Below, piece after piece: positions 37,316 to 46,975 of a stretch of 64,000 bases of DNA. Source of the stretch: Ligilactobacillus animalis KCTC 3501 = DSM 20602 (GTDB taxonomy: Bacteria; Bacillota; Bacilli; Lactobacillales; Lactobacillaceae); NCBI RefSeq assembly GCF_001434535.1, contig NZ_AYYW01000035.1:1-64000 (forward strand). The letters are read 5' to 3'. Both the position numbers and the translations under genes were made by a program. The notes under the pieces are model-generated. The model was not told where the DNA came from and ran no database searches. It was given only the letters and a program-made list of their open reading frames with translations. Position 1 is the first letter of the stretch. Every line of letters starts with the position of its first letter.

Positions 37316-37558
37316 GTAATCTTCCTTTCTGTTTTTTAAGTATTTGCGCAGAAAAACGATATAAAAACCTTAGCATATACGCAAAAAACATGCAAATTGT
37401 GAAAATCTTTGACAACCGCTTTCTTAAGCTTAACAATGGGGGCTAGAAAAATCTGAAATTCTTCCGAAAAAAATGAATAATGATTTAATTTTATGACAGA
37501 TCGAGCGACAAAAAAGTGGGTTTTGCGGGAAGATAAAACTCAAAAAAATTTCATAAAA

Positions 37559-37587
37559 AAAGCACCTGCCAAAAACAGGTGCTAGCG
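37559..37587 (-). terminator. Terminator of the small basic protein gene
   Basis: On the minus strand TAGCACCTG / CAGGTGCT stem followed by T7. Confidence 0.8.
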
Positions 37588-37607
37588 CTGTGAATATCTA
37601 ACGGTAA

Positions 37608-37748
37608 TTAGCCGCGTAGGTGTTCAGCATCAGAATCAAGTTTTGCAAAGCCTGAGCCAGCTGCTGGCTTAGGTTGTTTAGCACGGGCTTCCATTGCTTT
37701 ACGTGCCATAGCCTTGCGTTCTTCTTTACTTAGTTTCTTAGCCATAAT
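37608..37748 (-). CDS. Small basic protein of unknown function (46 residues)
   Basis: Reading starts MAKKLSKEERKAMARKAMEAR and ends DSDAEHLRG. The first half is a strongly basic amphipathic helix, the second half is loose and acidic. ATG 37748 is preceded by GAAAGAGGCGAAGG; a longer frame starting at 37793 is less likely. It has its own terminator. I believe similar short proteins are common in lactobacilli, but I know no function; RNA or ribosome binding is possible from its charge. Confidence 0.65.
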   Translation of the reverse strand: MMAKKLSKEERKAMARKAMEARAKQPKPAAGSGFAKLDSDAEHLRG

Positions 37749-37904
37749 CCTTCGCCTCTTTCCGTAAAATGCTCCACAAAGCGGTGAAATCATTTCACAA
37801 CTACATTATAGTTCTATTTCAAATTAGTTCAAGCAAAAGCTACTACTTGAATAATGGAATAAGTTTAGCTAAAATAAAGCAAAATTATTGATGGAGTGGA
37901 CAAT

Positions 37905-38339
37905 ATGGAGATCAAAAGTAGTAATTCACTTGAAAGTTCAGTCTATAAAGATGCATTAGCTCTTAGAAAAGAAGTATTTATCATGGAGCAAGGTGTGAGT
38001 TTAGAACTTGAAGTCGCAGGCGAAAAAGGACCATTATATTTTACAGGTTATTTAGATGAGCTCCCTGTCGCTACGGCACGAGCCTTTGAAGAAGAGCCAG
38101 GTGTTTGGCATATTCAGCGTGTTGCTGTAAAAAAAGAACATCGTGGTCAAGGCCTAGCTAGTGAGTTGTTGAATGGTATCGAAGTGAGCGCACGTGACCA
38201 TAAGATAAACACTTTGACTTTAGGGGCACAGGACCAGGCGCAAGCTTTCTATAAAAAATTAGGCTATCAAGTGGTCGGAGAAGGCTTTATGGAGGCTGGT
38301 ATCGCCCATCATAGGATGGATAAGTCTCTATTATCTTAA
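37905..38339 (+). CDS. GNAT-family N-acetyltransferase (ElaA-like)
   Basis: A 144-residue protein. ALALRKEVFIMEQGV at the N-terminus and IQRVAVKKEHRGQGLASELLNGIE (acetyl-CoA loop HRGQGLAS near residue 87) are typical of ElaA/YjcF-type GNATs, ending YKKLGYQVVGEGFMEAGIAHHRM. Start at ATG 37905 behind TGGAGTGG; GTG 37896 overlaps that site. Confidence 0.85.
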   Translation: MEIKSSNSLESSVYKDALALRKEVFIMEQGVSLELEVAGEKGPLYFTGYLDELPVATARAFEEEPGVWHIQRVAVKKEHRGQGLASELLNGIEVSARDHKINTLTLGAQDQAQAFYKKLGYQVVGEGFMEAGIAHHRMDKSLLS

Positions 38340-38351
38340 CAAACTCTTAAC

Positions 38352-38380
38352 TTGAATCGCTATTTGATATAGGGTAAAAT
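38352..38380 (+). promoter_or_regulatory. Promoter of the lemA leader RNA
   Basis: TTGAAT (38352-38357), a 17-nt spacer, TAAAAT (38375-38380), placing a transcript start near 38387. Confidence 0.6.
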
Positions 38381-38386
38381 TAAAAT

Positions 38387-38582
38387 ATGCGATGAGTCGA
38401 GATAGACCAGGCAACATTTTGTTGTTTCGCTGCGGCGACTAGTGGTCAGTGTCGATAGCAGGGCACATTTAGCTACCGGATGTAGCGTGCTTGAATGGTC
38501 TACATTGTGGAGTGTGGCCTTCTATTCAGCAATGAATACTGCGCTAGCCGAGAGTGATTGGGTTCACCCTTGGCTTTTTTTG
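38387..38582 (+). ncRNA. Unassigned structured RNA upstream of lemA-htpX
   Basis: About 195 nt between a good promoter and a terminator, non-coding in all frames. Helices visible: TAGACCA 38403-38409 pairs either with TGGTC 38443-38447 or, better, with TGGTCTA 38496-38502; CAACA/TGTTG; GCAC-GCTAC/GTAGC-GTGC (38463-38490); ATTCA-GCAA-TGAAT (38524-38537). The terminator lies 25 nt before the lemA start. It may be a riboswitch or attenuator for lemA-htpX, or a free-standing RNA of 6S size. I could not match it to a known family. Confidence 0.5.
38546..38582 (+). terminator. Intrinsic terminator at the 3' end of the lemA leader RNA
   Basis: AGCCGAG / CTTGGCT with an inner GTGA / TCAC, then seven T, ending 25 nt before lemA. 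Confidence 0.75.
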
Positions 38583-38607
38583 TAAAGAGATTTAAGGAGG
38601 AAATTTT

Positions 38608-39165
38608 ATGGCTTTGATCGTTTTAGTCGTGATCGTCTTATTGTTAGCCGTTGTTTATATCACACTTTATAACGGCTTGCAAAAGGCAAAAGTTTACACA
38701 GAAGAATCTTGGAGTCAGATCGATGTTCAATTGAAACGCCGTAATGACTTGATCCCTAACTTGGTTGAAACAACTAAGGGCTATGCTAAGCATGAAAAGG
38801 AGACCTTTGCTGAGGTCGTTAAATTGCGGAATCAATTAGTTGCGATCCCAGATGGTGACCATCAAGCTAAGATGGAAGTCTCTAATCAATTATCAGATAC
38901 ATTGCGTTCTATTTTTGCATTATCTGAAAGCTATCCAGATCTAAAAGCAAATCAAGAATTTACTAAGTTGATGGAAGAATTGACAAATACTGAAAATAAG
39001 ATCGCTTATTCACGTCAATTGTTCAACTCTTCGGCAGCTGCTTTTAACCAAAAGTTATTGACTTTCCCATCTAACTTGATCGCTAAGATCCATCATTTTA
39101 CGAAAGTCGACTATCTTTCTGTTCCAGAAGAACAAAAGGAAGCGCCAAAAGTTTCATTTGATTAG
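38608..39165 (+). CDS. lemA: LemA family protein
   Basis: A 185-residue protein with one N-terminal membrane helix ([20 protein letters not shown]) and a helical body outside or at the membrane face. Conserved features: [32 protein letters not shown] and [23 protein letters not shown]. LemA often precedes htpX, as here, with 11 nt between them; its role is probably linked to membrane protein quality control. Confidence 0.93.
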   Translation: MALIVLVVIVLLLAVVYITLYNGLQKAKVYTEESWSQIDVQLKRRNDLIPNLVETTKGYAKHEKETFAEVVKLRNQLVAIPDGDHQAKMEVSNQLSDTLRSIFALSESYPDLKANQEFTKLMEELTNTENKIAYSRQLFNSSAAAFNQKLLTFPSNLIAKIHHFTKVDYLSVPEEQKEAPKVSFD

Positions 39166-39176
39166 AGGGATGCAAG

Positions 39177-40073
39177 ATGTTATATCAACAGATCGCCTCA
39201 AATAAACGAAAAACCGTTTTGGTAGTACTTGGTTTCTTATTATTATTAGGCGTGATCGGAGCAGCGATCGGCTACGCCTTTGCTGGTAGTGCGACGATGG
39301 GTGTGATCTTTGCGATCGTTTTAGGGTTTGTCTACATGTTCATCATGTTAGGTCAGTCGACTGATGTAGTCATGAATATGAACAATGCACATGAGATCAC
39401 CGATCCCAGCCAGGCACCGGAATTGTGGCATATCGTAGAAGACATGGCATTAGTTGGTAAGGTCCCGATGCCACGGGTCTTTATCATTGATGATCCAAGT
39501 CCCAATGCTTTTGCTACAGGTAGTGATCCCGAACACGCTGCTGTAGCAGCTACAACGGGGTTATTGGCGCGTTTGAATCGTGAAGAGATCGAAGGTGTGA
39601 TGGCACATGAAGTTTCACATATTCGTAATTACGATATCAAGTTGCAGACCACAGCATTAGCCTTAGCTGCAGTTGTCTCATTGTTGGCTAACTTTGGTTC
39701 ACATTCACTCTTTTGGGGTGGCACTAGACGGCGTGATGATCGTGAAGGTGGCAATGGGATCTTTGAGATCATCATGTTGGTCTTGGCTTTGTTAGCCATC
39801 GTTTTAGGCCCGTTGGCAGCTTCAATGGCTCAAATGGCGCTTTCGCGTAATCGAGAATATTTGGCTGATGCTTCAGCAGTTGAATTGACCCGAAATCCAT
39901 TGGGGTTGATCAATGCACTAGCTAAGATCTCAAATAGTGAACCGATGCAAGCTGCTGATGCAAGTAGCGCTTCGATGTATATTGCCGATCCATTCAAGGG
40001 TAAAACGTGGGCACATTTATTTGATACCCACCCGCCGATCGAAGAACGGATCGCACGTTTGCAAAAAATGTAA
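39177..40073 (+). CDS. htpX: Membrane zinc metalloprotease HtpX
   Basis: A 298-residue M48 protease that degrades misfolded membrane proteins. Two N-terminal helices (residues 15-60), catalytic HEVSH in [16 protein letters not shown] near residue 142, two further helices around residues 157-175 and 198-220, and the third zinc ligand region [13 protein letters not shown]. The C-terminal [16 protein letters not shown] is typical. It is coupled to lemA and probably controlled by the upstream RNA. Confidence 0.95.
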   Translation: MLYQQIASNKRKTVLVVLGFLLLLGVIGAAIGYAFAGSATMGVIFAIVLGFVYMFIMLGQSTDVVMNMNNAHEITDPSQAPELWHIVEDMALVGKVPMPRVFIIDDPSPNAFATGSDPEHAAVAATTGLLARLNREEIEGVMAHEVSHIRNYDIKLQTTALALAAVVSLLANFGSHSLFWGGTRRRDDREGGNGIFEIIMLVLALLAIVLGPLAASMAQMALSRNREYLADASAVELTRNPLGLINALAKISNSEPMQAADASSASMYIADPFKGKTWAHLFDTHPPIEERIARLQKM

Positions 40074-40077
40074 TCGG

Positions 40078-40106
40078 AAGGTACTGTGCAAGCAGTGCCT
40101 TTTTTG
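40078..40106 (+). terminator. Rho-independent terminator after htpX
   Basis: AAGGTACTG / CAGTGCCTT stem, loop TGCAAG, T6 tail. Confidence 0.75.
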
Positions 40107-40198
40107 TAGCTCATTATTGTTTGTGATACAATGGATAGGAACTGACAAAAAAAGTTATGTTGATCATTATTTGATCGGCAGAAAGGAAGAACATCCGC

Positions 40199-41575
40199 AT
40201 GAAGATGCAATTATCCGAAATTGCTCGTGCTTTAGAGATAGAAGCAAAAGAAACTTGGGAAGATATTACCATTACCAGCGTCAGCTTTGATAGCCGCCAG
40301 CTAGAACCGGGGGCTTTATTTGTGCCACTTATTGGCGAACAAGACGGTCACCGTTATGTTCAAGCTGCGCTAGATAATGGAGCGAGTGCAGTTTTATGGC
40401 AAGCTGATCATCCTGAGACACCAACTGATATTCCAGCTTTGGTGGTCGAGGATACGTTGGTCGCTTTACAAGCATTAGGTCGTTATTATTTGCAAAAGAT
40501 AAATCCAAAGGTCGTAGCTGTGACTGGAAGTAACGGTAAAACGACCACTAAGGACATGATCGCTGCGATCTTGAGCACTCAATTCAACGTCCAAAAGACT
40601 TTTGCTAACTTCAATAACGAGATCGGGGTCCCAATGACGATCTTATCAATGGAACCTAATACTGAGATCTTGGTCGTCGAGATGGGGATGGACCGCTTTG
40701 GACAGATAGATGAGTTAAGTCGTTTAGCGCAACCAGATGTAGCTGTGATCACGATGATCGGTGAAGCACATATCGAATTTTTCGGTACGCGCGCCAAGAT
40801 CGCTGATGCTAAGATGGAGATCGTTAACGGTTTGAAAGAAGATGGTCTCTTGATCTACAACGGAGATGAACCACTTTTAGTCGAACGGGCGGCTAAGATC
40901 GAACAAGCGACCTTCACGTTTGGTAATGAACCTAAAGATGATCTTCAAGGGGTAAACGTCGTAAGTGATGCTACTAAATCCAGCTTTAGAGTGACTTTAT
41001 GGCCAGATGAAAACTTTACGATCCCAATGATCGGGGCATATAATGTCAAAAATGCTTTGGCAGCTTTAAGTGTCGGAAAGGAATTTATGATCGATGTAGC
41101 ACAAATGGCTAAAGCGTTAGAAAATTTCGATCTTACCAAAAATCGTACGGAATGGCGTACAGGGACAAACGGTTTTATGGTCTTAAGCGATGTCTACAAT
41201 TCAAATCCAACAGCAGCTAAAGAGGTTTTACAAGCCTTTGCTGAGGTCAAAGTTGCGGGAAAACGGATCGCTGTTTTGGGAGATATGTTGGAATTAGGGG
41301 AAAATGAACGTCAAATGCATGCTAGTTTAGCTGAGGCGATCGATCCAAATAAGATCAGTGAGGTCTACCTTTGTGGTCCATTGATGGAAAGTTTGGCTAC
41401 AGCTTTACAAGCTAAATTTGATGTGGACCAGATCCACTGCTATTCACCAGAGCAAAAAGAACAGTTAGCTACAGATCTATTGGCAAAATTGACACCTGAT
41501 GATGCAGTTTTATTAAAGGCTAGTCATGGGATCCATTTAGAAGAAGTTCTAACTAAGATTGCTAAGAGTGAATAA
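40199..41575 (+). CDS. murF: UDP-N-acetylmuramoyl-tripeptide--D-alanyl-D-alanine ligase
   Basis: A 458-residue Mur ligase that adds D-Ala-D-Ala (or a D-Ala-D-Lac equivalent) to UDP-MurNAc-tripeptide. ATP loop VTGSNGKTTTKDM near residue 107, VVEMGMDRFGQIDELSRLAQPDVAVIT, the central ENFDLTKNRTEW, and DVYNSNPTAAKEVL. Start ATG 40199 follows GAAAGGAAG. In lactobacilli murF commonly stands just before the cshA helicase, as here. Confidence 0.95.
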   Translation: MKMQLSEIARALEIEAKETWEDITITSVSFDSRQLEPGALFVPLIGEQDGHRYVQAALDNGASAVLWQADHPETPTDIPALVVEDTLVALQALGRYYLQKINPKVVAVTGSNGKTTTKDMIAAILSTQFNVQKTFANFNNEIGVPMTILSMEPNTEILVVEMGMDRFGQIDELSRLAQPDVAVITMIGEAHIEFFGTRAKIADAKMEIVNGLKEDGLLIYNGDEPLLVERAAKIEQATFTFGNEPKDDLQGVNVVSDATKSSFRVTLWPDENFTIPMIGAYNVKNALAALSVGKEFMIDVAQMAKALENFDLTKNRTEWRTGTNGFMVLSDVYNSNPTAAKEVLQAFAEVKVAGKRIAVLGDMLELGENERQMHASLAEAIDPNKISEVYLCGPLMESLATALQAKFDVDQIHCYSPEQKEQLATDLLAKLTPDDAVLLKASHGIHLEEVLTKIAKSE

Positions 41576-41595
41576 TAGTGATATGCTATTATGAT

Positions 41596-41716
41596 ACGTA
41601 CAAAATGAATAAGTATGAGATGAACTTTGCGGGCTGGCGGGCTTTGGCGAAGTTTAGTGGTCTGTTATTTTGTGCAGACAGGTGGCCTGACCACCGAAAC
41701 TAGGAGGAAATAATTT
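41596..41716 (+). other. Structured 5' leader of cshA
   Basis: About 120 nt lie between a -10-like TATGAT (41590-41595) and the TTG start. AACTTTGC 41623-41630 pairs with GCGAAGTT 41647-41654. A competing long helix uses AGTTT-GTGGTC (41651-41662) with GACCAC-AAACT (41689-41701), directly next to the AGGAGG ribosome site. The two cannot coexist, which suggests a switchable leader, for example in response to cold. Confidence 0.5.
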
Positions 41717-43228
41717 TTGAAATTTGATGAACTCGGTCTTTCAGAAGACCTGTTGAAAGCTGTTAAGCGTAGTGGCTTTGAGGAAGCTACGCCAATTCAA
41801 GAGGCAACGATCCCGCTGGTTCTTGCAGGTAAAGATGTGATCGGTCAAGCTCAAACAGGGACTGGTAAAACAGCAGCTTTTGGTTTGCCTATCTTAGAGC
41901 ATGTTGATCCTAAGGAACATGCTATTCAAGCGATCATCATTTCACCAACGCGTGAATTGGCGATCCAAACACAAGAAGAACTTTATCGCTTAGGAAAAGA
42001 TAAGCGCGCACGCGTCCAAGTTGTCTATGGCGGTGCTGATATTCGTCGTCAGATCAAACTCTTGAAGAATCCACCACAAATTTTAGTGGGTACACCAGGT
42101 CGTTTATTGGACCATATCAACCGTAAAACTGTTGATTTGAGCAAGGTTAAGATGTTGGTCCTCGATGAAGCTGATGAAATGTTAGATATGGGCTTTTTAG
42201 ATGATATCGAAAAGATCATTTCTAATGTGCCCGGTCAACGCCAAACATTGTTATTCTCAGCAACCATGCCAAAAGCGATCTTGCGGATCGGCGAAAAATT
42301 CATGACTGAACCAGAAGTTGTTAAGATCAAGGCTAAAGAATTGACGACCGATCTAGTTGATCAATATTTTGTTAAAGTACGTGATTATGAAAAATTTGAT
42401 ATCATGACACGGATCTTGGATGTTCAAGCCCCAGAATTAACGATCGTCTTTGGGCGGACAAAACGTCGGGTCGATGAATTATCCAAGGGCTTGGAAGCAC
42501 GAGGATATAACGCGGCTGGGATCCATGGTGATCTTTCGCAACAACGTCGAATGAGTATCCTTAAGCGCTTTAAGGAAGGTAAGTTAGATATCTTAGTTGC
42601 AACTGATGTGGCAGCTCGTGGGCTAGATATCTCAGGTGTGACCCATGTTTACAACTACGATATCCCACAAGATCCAGAAAGTTATGTTCATCGGATCGGA
42701 CGTACAGGACGCGCTGGACGCCACGGTGTTTCGGTGACTTTTGTAACACCTAATGAGATGGATTATTTACGTGTGATCGAACGTTTGACTAAGAAACGCA
42801 TGGATCCATTGCGTCCACCAACAGAAGAAGAAGCTTTTGTTGGTCAAGTTTCATCAGCTTTAGACGATGTCAAAGAATTAGTTGCTAAAACAGAAACGTC
42901 TAAATATGAAACACAAGCTAAGGAATTATTGGCGGAATATGACGATGTTGATCTAGTAGCCGCTTTACTCAATAACATGACTAAAGATGATGCTAGCTCA
43001 GTTCCGGTCAAGATCACGCCTGAACGTCCATTACCAAGACGTAAGAGCAGTAGTACAGGTAAGTATAAGCGTTACGGTAGTCGTCGTAACAATAAATTTA
43101 ATAATAAACGCGACTATGGTAAATCAAAATCTTATCGTGATAATAAAAAGAAGCGGAGAAACGATTCGCGCGAACGTTTTTCCAAAAAAAATAGCGAACG
43201 TAGCTTTACGATCAGAACTAAAGATTAA
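41717..43228 (+). CDS. cshA: DEAD-box ATP-dependent RNA helicase CshA
   Basis: A 503-residue DEAD-box helicase. Q motif [14 protein letters not shown], Walker A AQTGTGKT near residue 47, PTRELA, DEAD in [13 protein letters not shown] near residue 150, SAT, and [13 protein letters not shown]. The last 75 residues are rich in Lys, Arg, Ser and Asn, as expected for the RNA-binding tail of CshA in Firmicutes, which works with the RNA degradosome and in cold adaptation. TTG start behind TAGGAGGAAA. Confidence 0.94.
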   Translation: MKFDELGLSEDLLKAVKRSGFEEATPIQEATIPLVLAGKDVIGQAQTGTGKTAAFGLPILEHVDPKEHAIQAIIISPTRELAIQTQEELYRLGKDKRARVQVVYGGADIRRQIKLLKNPPQILVGTPGRLLDHINRKTVDLSKVKMLVLDEADEMLDMGFLDDIEKIISNVPGQRQTLLFSATMPKAILRIGEKFMTEPEVVKIKAKELTTDLVDQYFVKVRDYEKFDIMTRILDVQAPELTIVFGRTKRRVDELSKGLEARGYNAAGIHGDLSQQRRMSILKRFKEGKLDILVATDVAARGLDISGVTHVYNYDIPQDPESYVHRIGRTGRAGRHGVSVTFVTPNEMDYLRVIERLTKKRMDPLRPPTEEEAFVGQVSSALDDVKELVAKTETSKYETQAKELLAEYDDVDLVAALLNNMTKDDASSVPVKITPERPLPRRKSSSTGKYKRYGSRRNNKFNNKRDYGKSKSYRDNKKKRRNDSRERFSKKNSERSFTIRTKD

Positions 43229-43239
43229 TTAAGTGTCTT

Positions 43240-43278
43240 AAAACACTCCAGTTTAAGTGAAGACTGGAGTGTTTTTTT
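43240..43278 (+). terminator. Rho-independent terminator after cshA
   Basis: AAACACTCCAGT / ACTGGAGTGTTT perfect 12-bp stem and T7. Confidence 0.85.
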
Positions 43279-43412
43279 GTAATACAAAATCTATTTAAAT
43301 TTATATAATATTTTTAATGAATAAATAAGTTTTTATTGAATATAATTAATAAAAAGTGATTGAATCTATTGATTATTTCTTATTTTAGGGATAAAGTATG
43401 TTCAAGTTGTTG

Positions 43413-43433
43413 AGTATCTCTGAAATAGATACT
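43413..43433 (+). promoter_or_regulatory. Hairpin in the adhesin leader
   Basis: AGTATCT / AGATACT with a 7-nt loop, extended by two wobble pairs, 20 nt before GGAGGGTGAG. It may be an operator or an mRNA-stabilising hairpin. The rest of the 43279-43464 gap is AT-rich. Confidence 0.4.
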
Positions 43434-43464
43434 TGATTTCAAATAATCAATGGAGGGTGAGCGT

Positions 43465-44511
43465 ATGCTTTCGAAAAACAATTATCAACTTCAAGCGCAA
43501 AAACTCGAAGCCAAGCAACAGCATTTTGCAATCAAAAAACTAACGATCGGTGTGGCCTCAGTTTTGATCAGCTCGACCTTTGCTATGTATGCAGGATCAC
43601 ACACTGCAATGGCTGCTGAAACGGCTCCACAGTCCGATACAGCAAGTGAAAAAACTGATAGTAACAAGCAAAATATGAAAAAAGAAGTCGTTTTAAATAG
43701 CGCTAAGCCAGAGACGACTAGGGAAACGCCGGCCAAATCTACAGCTGAGGTATCAAGTACAGAACCGGTTGCTGCTGCGTCCACTGCTAAGGCGACTGAA
43801 ACTGAGCACTCTCAGGTAGAAAGTCAACCACAGGCTAAACCTGCAACTACGGCGAGTTCTAGTGCAGTTGTAAGCAAACCACAGGAAAATGCCAATGTTC
43901 AGCCACAAAGTAAACCAACGGTAACAACGACACCTGTTGGCAGTGCACCTAAAGCAACTGAAAATGCCGTGGCTCAACCGACCCAAACTGCACCAACTCA
44001 AGTAACACCAGCCGTCCAGACGCAAAAATCACCGCAGTGGCAAGCTGATGCAACTAAAGCGGTCGATAATAAGACGGGGCTATATACGCCACAATTGAGT
44101 TATAACGCTAAGTGGTATTCAATGTCGGTCGATCCAGGAAGATTGACACCTGATGTGATGAAAGGCAATTCGATCCCATTTACAGCGGTCAATCACCGGA
44201 GCAATGCCACTGCTATTCTATCAGCAGATTATAAGTTTAGGATCCAATTAGACGATCGTTTAGTCGATAAAGTAGCCGATATCTCGATCAGTCCAGCTGA
44301 TACTGTAAATGAAGTCGTCCATTTTAAGCGGGTATACAATGATGCCCAAAAACCAACTAATATTTGGGAAGCTAATGTTGTTTATAAGCAAGGTGGGATC
44401 TTTGGCGGTTTATTTACCAGCGCAGGTAAGGCTACGATGGCGCGCAATGGGAAGATCATGTTAAATGATACTCTTGATAACATCTATCCTAAAACTGCCA
44501 AATATCGCTAA
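43465..44511 (+). CDS. Adhesin fragment 1: signal peptide, linker and start of the binding region
   Basis: Starts at ATG 43465 behind GGAGGGTGAG. The signal peptide ends near residue 43 (MAAE). Residues 44-190 are low-complexity (ASSTEP, PVAAASTAKATET type) and would span the cell wall. From SPQWQADATKAVDNKTGLYTP a folded domain begins and is cut at YPKTAKYR followed by TAA. The same domain resumes in frame 2 with KSPLVYNAYVYDNSS. Confidence 0.7.
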   Translation: MLSKNNYQLQAQKLEAKQQHFAIKKLTIGVASVLISSTFAMYAGSHTAMAAETAPQSDTASEKTDSNKQNMKKEVVLNSAKPETTRETPAKSTAEVSSTEPVAAASTAKATETEHSQVESQPQAKPATTASSSAVVSKPQENANVQPQSKPTVTTTPVGSAPKATENAVAQPTQTAPTQVTPAVQTQKSPQWQADATKAVDNKTGLYTPQLSYNAKWYSMSVDPGRLTPDVMKGNSIPFTAVNHRSNATAILSADYKFRIQLDDRLVDKVADISISPADTVNEVVHFKRVYNDAQKPTNIWEANVVYKQGGIFGGLFTSAGKATMARNGKIMLNDTLDNIYPKTAKYR

Positions 44512-46975
44512 GAGCCCGCTCGTATATAATGCATATGTCTACGATAATTCAAGTCGTACGGCGTTGTTATCGACTAACAATGAAGGTTATATCGTTGGAC
44601 CTAATGATCCATTAGCTAAGGTCCCAGTTACGAGTGATTTTGGTGGCAAGTTCATGGGGGCCAATTCGACGGTCAGTTATGATCCTAGTGTTGGAAAAAA
44701 TGGTGCTTTGGTTGTCTATTATCAAGCCGAAAAAAGCAGTATGTGGTCGTATAATAGTGACTGGAAATTCAAATTACATTATGCGATCGACCGTGCACTA
44801 CTTCCTTATATTGAAAAAAATAACGGGGCATATACGGTAGAGCTTGATAAAGCTGCAGATGGTTGGGGTGCAGATGGTTCTTATGGTTTTGAACAAGTTA
44901 CAGATCCTAAAACCGGAAAGTCTTTGTGGAAGCGGATAGCTTATCTGTCTAGACTTGAGCACAAAGTGGCAGATCTTCCGCTGAATTTGGACGGAACGGG
45001 TGTGTTTGATCCTACCAATATGGCTGACTATGTTCAATTTAACAGTTCAGTGTCGATCGCTGGTCGTCCAGTGATGGTTCGGTTAGTCTATCATTTGAAC
45101 AAAAAGCCTGAAGATATCTACACGGATATGCTAAAAAAAGGAACTGCAGGTGGAAACTTGCTGTTTAGCCAGTATTACGGGGATTCCAGTGATACAATGC
45201 AAAATTATTCTTTAGCGACAAGTATGCTTACTTTCAATGATTCTGATGGTGACACTTTACCGGATTTAAAGGAAGAATCAGTTTTCACTAATCCGCATGT
45301 GTCGATGCCTAATGTTTCCAATGCATATGGAACGGAAAATAGGGTACACGGCCAATTAGTCTTTAGTAATGTTGAAAAAAATACACAACATGTAACAGTT
45401 GAGGATAAGACAGGTAAAGTTTTAGGTGAGACAGATGTCCAACCTGTTCGTTTCAATGGCTTAGCTAAAGATTTGCCGTTTGAGGTGGAATTAACAGGAA
45501 ATGCTTTAGCAGCTAATAGTAATTTAGTGGTGCGTGTTGCAAGTAAACTTGATGGGAATGGTGAATCAACTGAAAATGAAGTCCCGCAAGAAACCGTTTT
45601 GAAGGTCAAGGTCGGACCGGTTGCTGCGAGTGGATTTACGTATCCATTAAATGCTGTTTTTCTACAAGATCCTAAAGAATTGATCGCTAATGTTAAGGAA
45701 CTACCTGCCAATGCGACCTATACTTTTGTCAAAAAACCAGATCTAAGTACAAGTGGGATGAAAAACGCAGTCGTTAAAGTAAGTTTCCCTGACGAATATG
45801 ATCCTAATTATCATCACGAAATGGAAGTCAATGTTCCTGTCAATGTGGAAGATGTTGATCTAAAAGCAGGTAAATTTACACTTAAACCATTAGTGATGCA
45901 CGTCAATGAAGTAAATGATGATATGCGACCTTTGCCAGTAGAAGAGCTACAAAGTTGGCAGGAAACAGGTGGTAAAAAGACACTTAGTGGGGAACCGCTA
46001 TGGTCCTTAGTCAAGAGTGTAACTTGGAGTCAAAGTCCATCTACTAAGCTAGCTGGAACGGCACAAGGAGTCGTAATAGTTACTACCAAAGATGATAAGA
46101 CTACCTTAGCGAATGTACCGGTAAATATTATTGGAGCAACTGCCAAACAAGGGATGAAGACACCTTGGGGAACTAGTGTAAAAGCTCAGGATATGATCGC
46201 TAATACAACTGAGTTAGCACAATTTGGTAAAGTGACGCCACTTACCTATACTTGGAAGACACCATTAAACGTAACTCCGACTGAAAATGAAGCTCACATT
46301 GTGCACAATACGGTCGTGGTGGATTATGGCGATAAAACGATGCAAGAAGTTCCAGTCACAGTAACGGTCGGTGCTTCATTGGCAAGTAAGTTCAAAGCGC
46401 CTTTGGATCAAGTTACTGTTCATTATGGACAAAACTTAGATCCGGCTACTGTATTGACCTCGGAGCAAAAGGCTCAAGCAAAAGTAAGAAAAGTTACTTT
46501 TAATGCCCCGGTCGTAACAACAGGTCTTGGCAATAAACAAGTGGCAACAACTTTGACCTTTGAAGATGGTTCGACCGCTTCTATGTTACTTCCAGTTCAA
46601 GTTCTGGGTGCAACCGCTAAAACAGGTGTCAAGACGGCGTGGAACGTTTTGCCAGCAGCTCAGGCGTTAGTGGATAATGTGTCAGCTTTAGCTCAATATA
46701 CTCCGACTTATACTTGGCAATCACAGCCAAATGTGACACCTGGTAAAAATCAACCCCATGTAGTTTCAGGGGTCGTTAACGTAACCTATCCAGATAAAGT
46801 TGTTCAAGCAGTTCCAGTGACATTGGAGGTCGGTAGATCACAAGCAACAGTATTCGATGAAGCAACTACTGGAAAAATAGTCCCAGTAGTTGTCAACCAT
46901 GGAGCTACTGTGGCAACAACAGATGCTTTACAAGCACTGACGCCTGAAAGTCGTAAGCAGTTTGCAGTGACTTAA
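44512..46975 (+). CDS. Adhesin fragment 2: non-repeat domain and first long repeats
   Basis: In the +1 frame relative to fragment 1. It holds the rest of the non-repeat domain (including the Asp-rich NDSDGDTLPDLKEE) up to about 45630, a transition domain, and two of the 160-residue repeats beginning GATAKQGMKTPWG and GATAKTGVKTAWN. It ends at TAA 46973 inside the second repeat, after RKQFAVT, where other copies have a normal codon. Confidence 0.65.

Noticed and set aside
38387..38582. Assignment of the lemA leader to 6S RNA, T-box, yybP-ykoY or M-box
   Set aside because: I could not find the hallmark motifs of these families; it is left unassigned.
46973..46975. Stop codon recoding in the adhesin
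   Set aside because: It is TAA, not TGA or TAG, with no readthrough context, and other repeat copies have a sense codon there.
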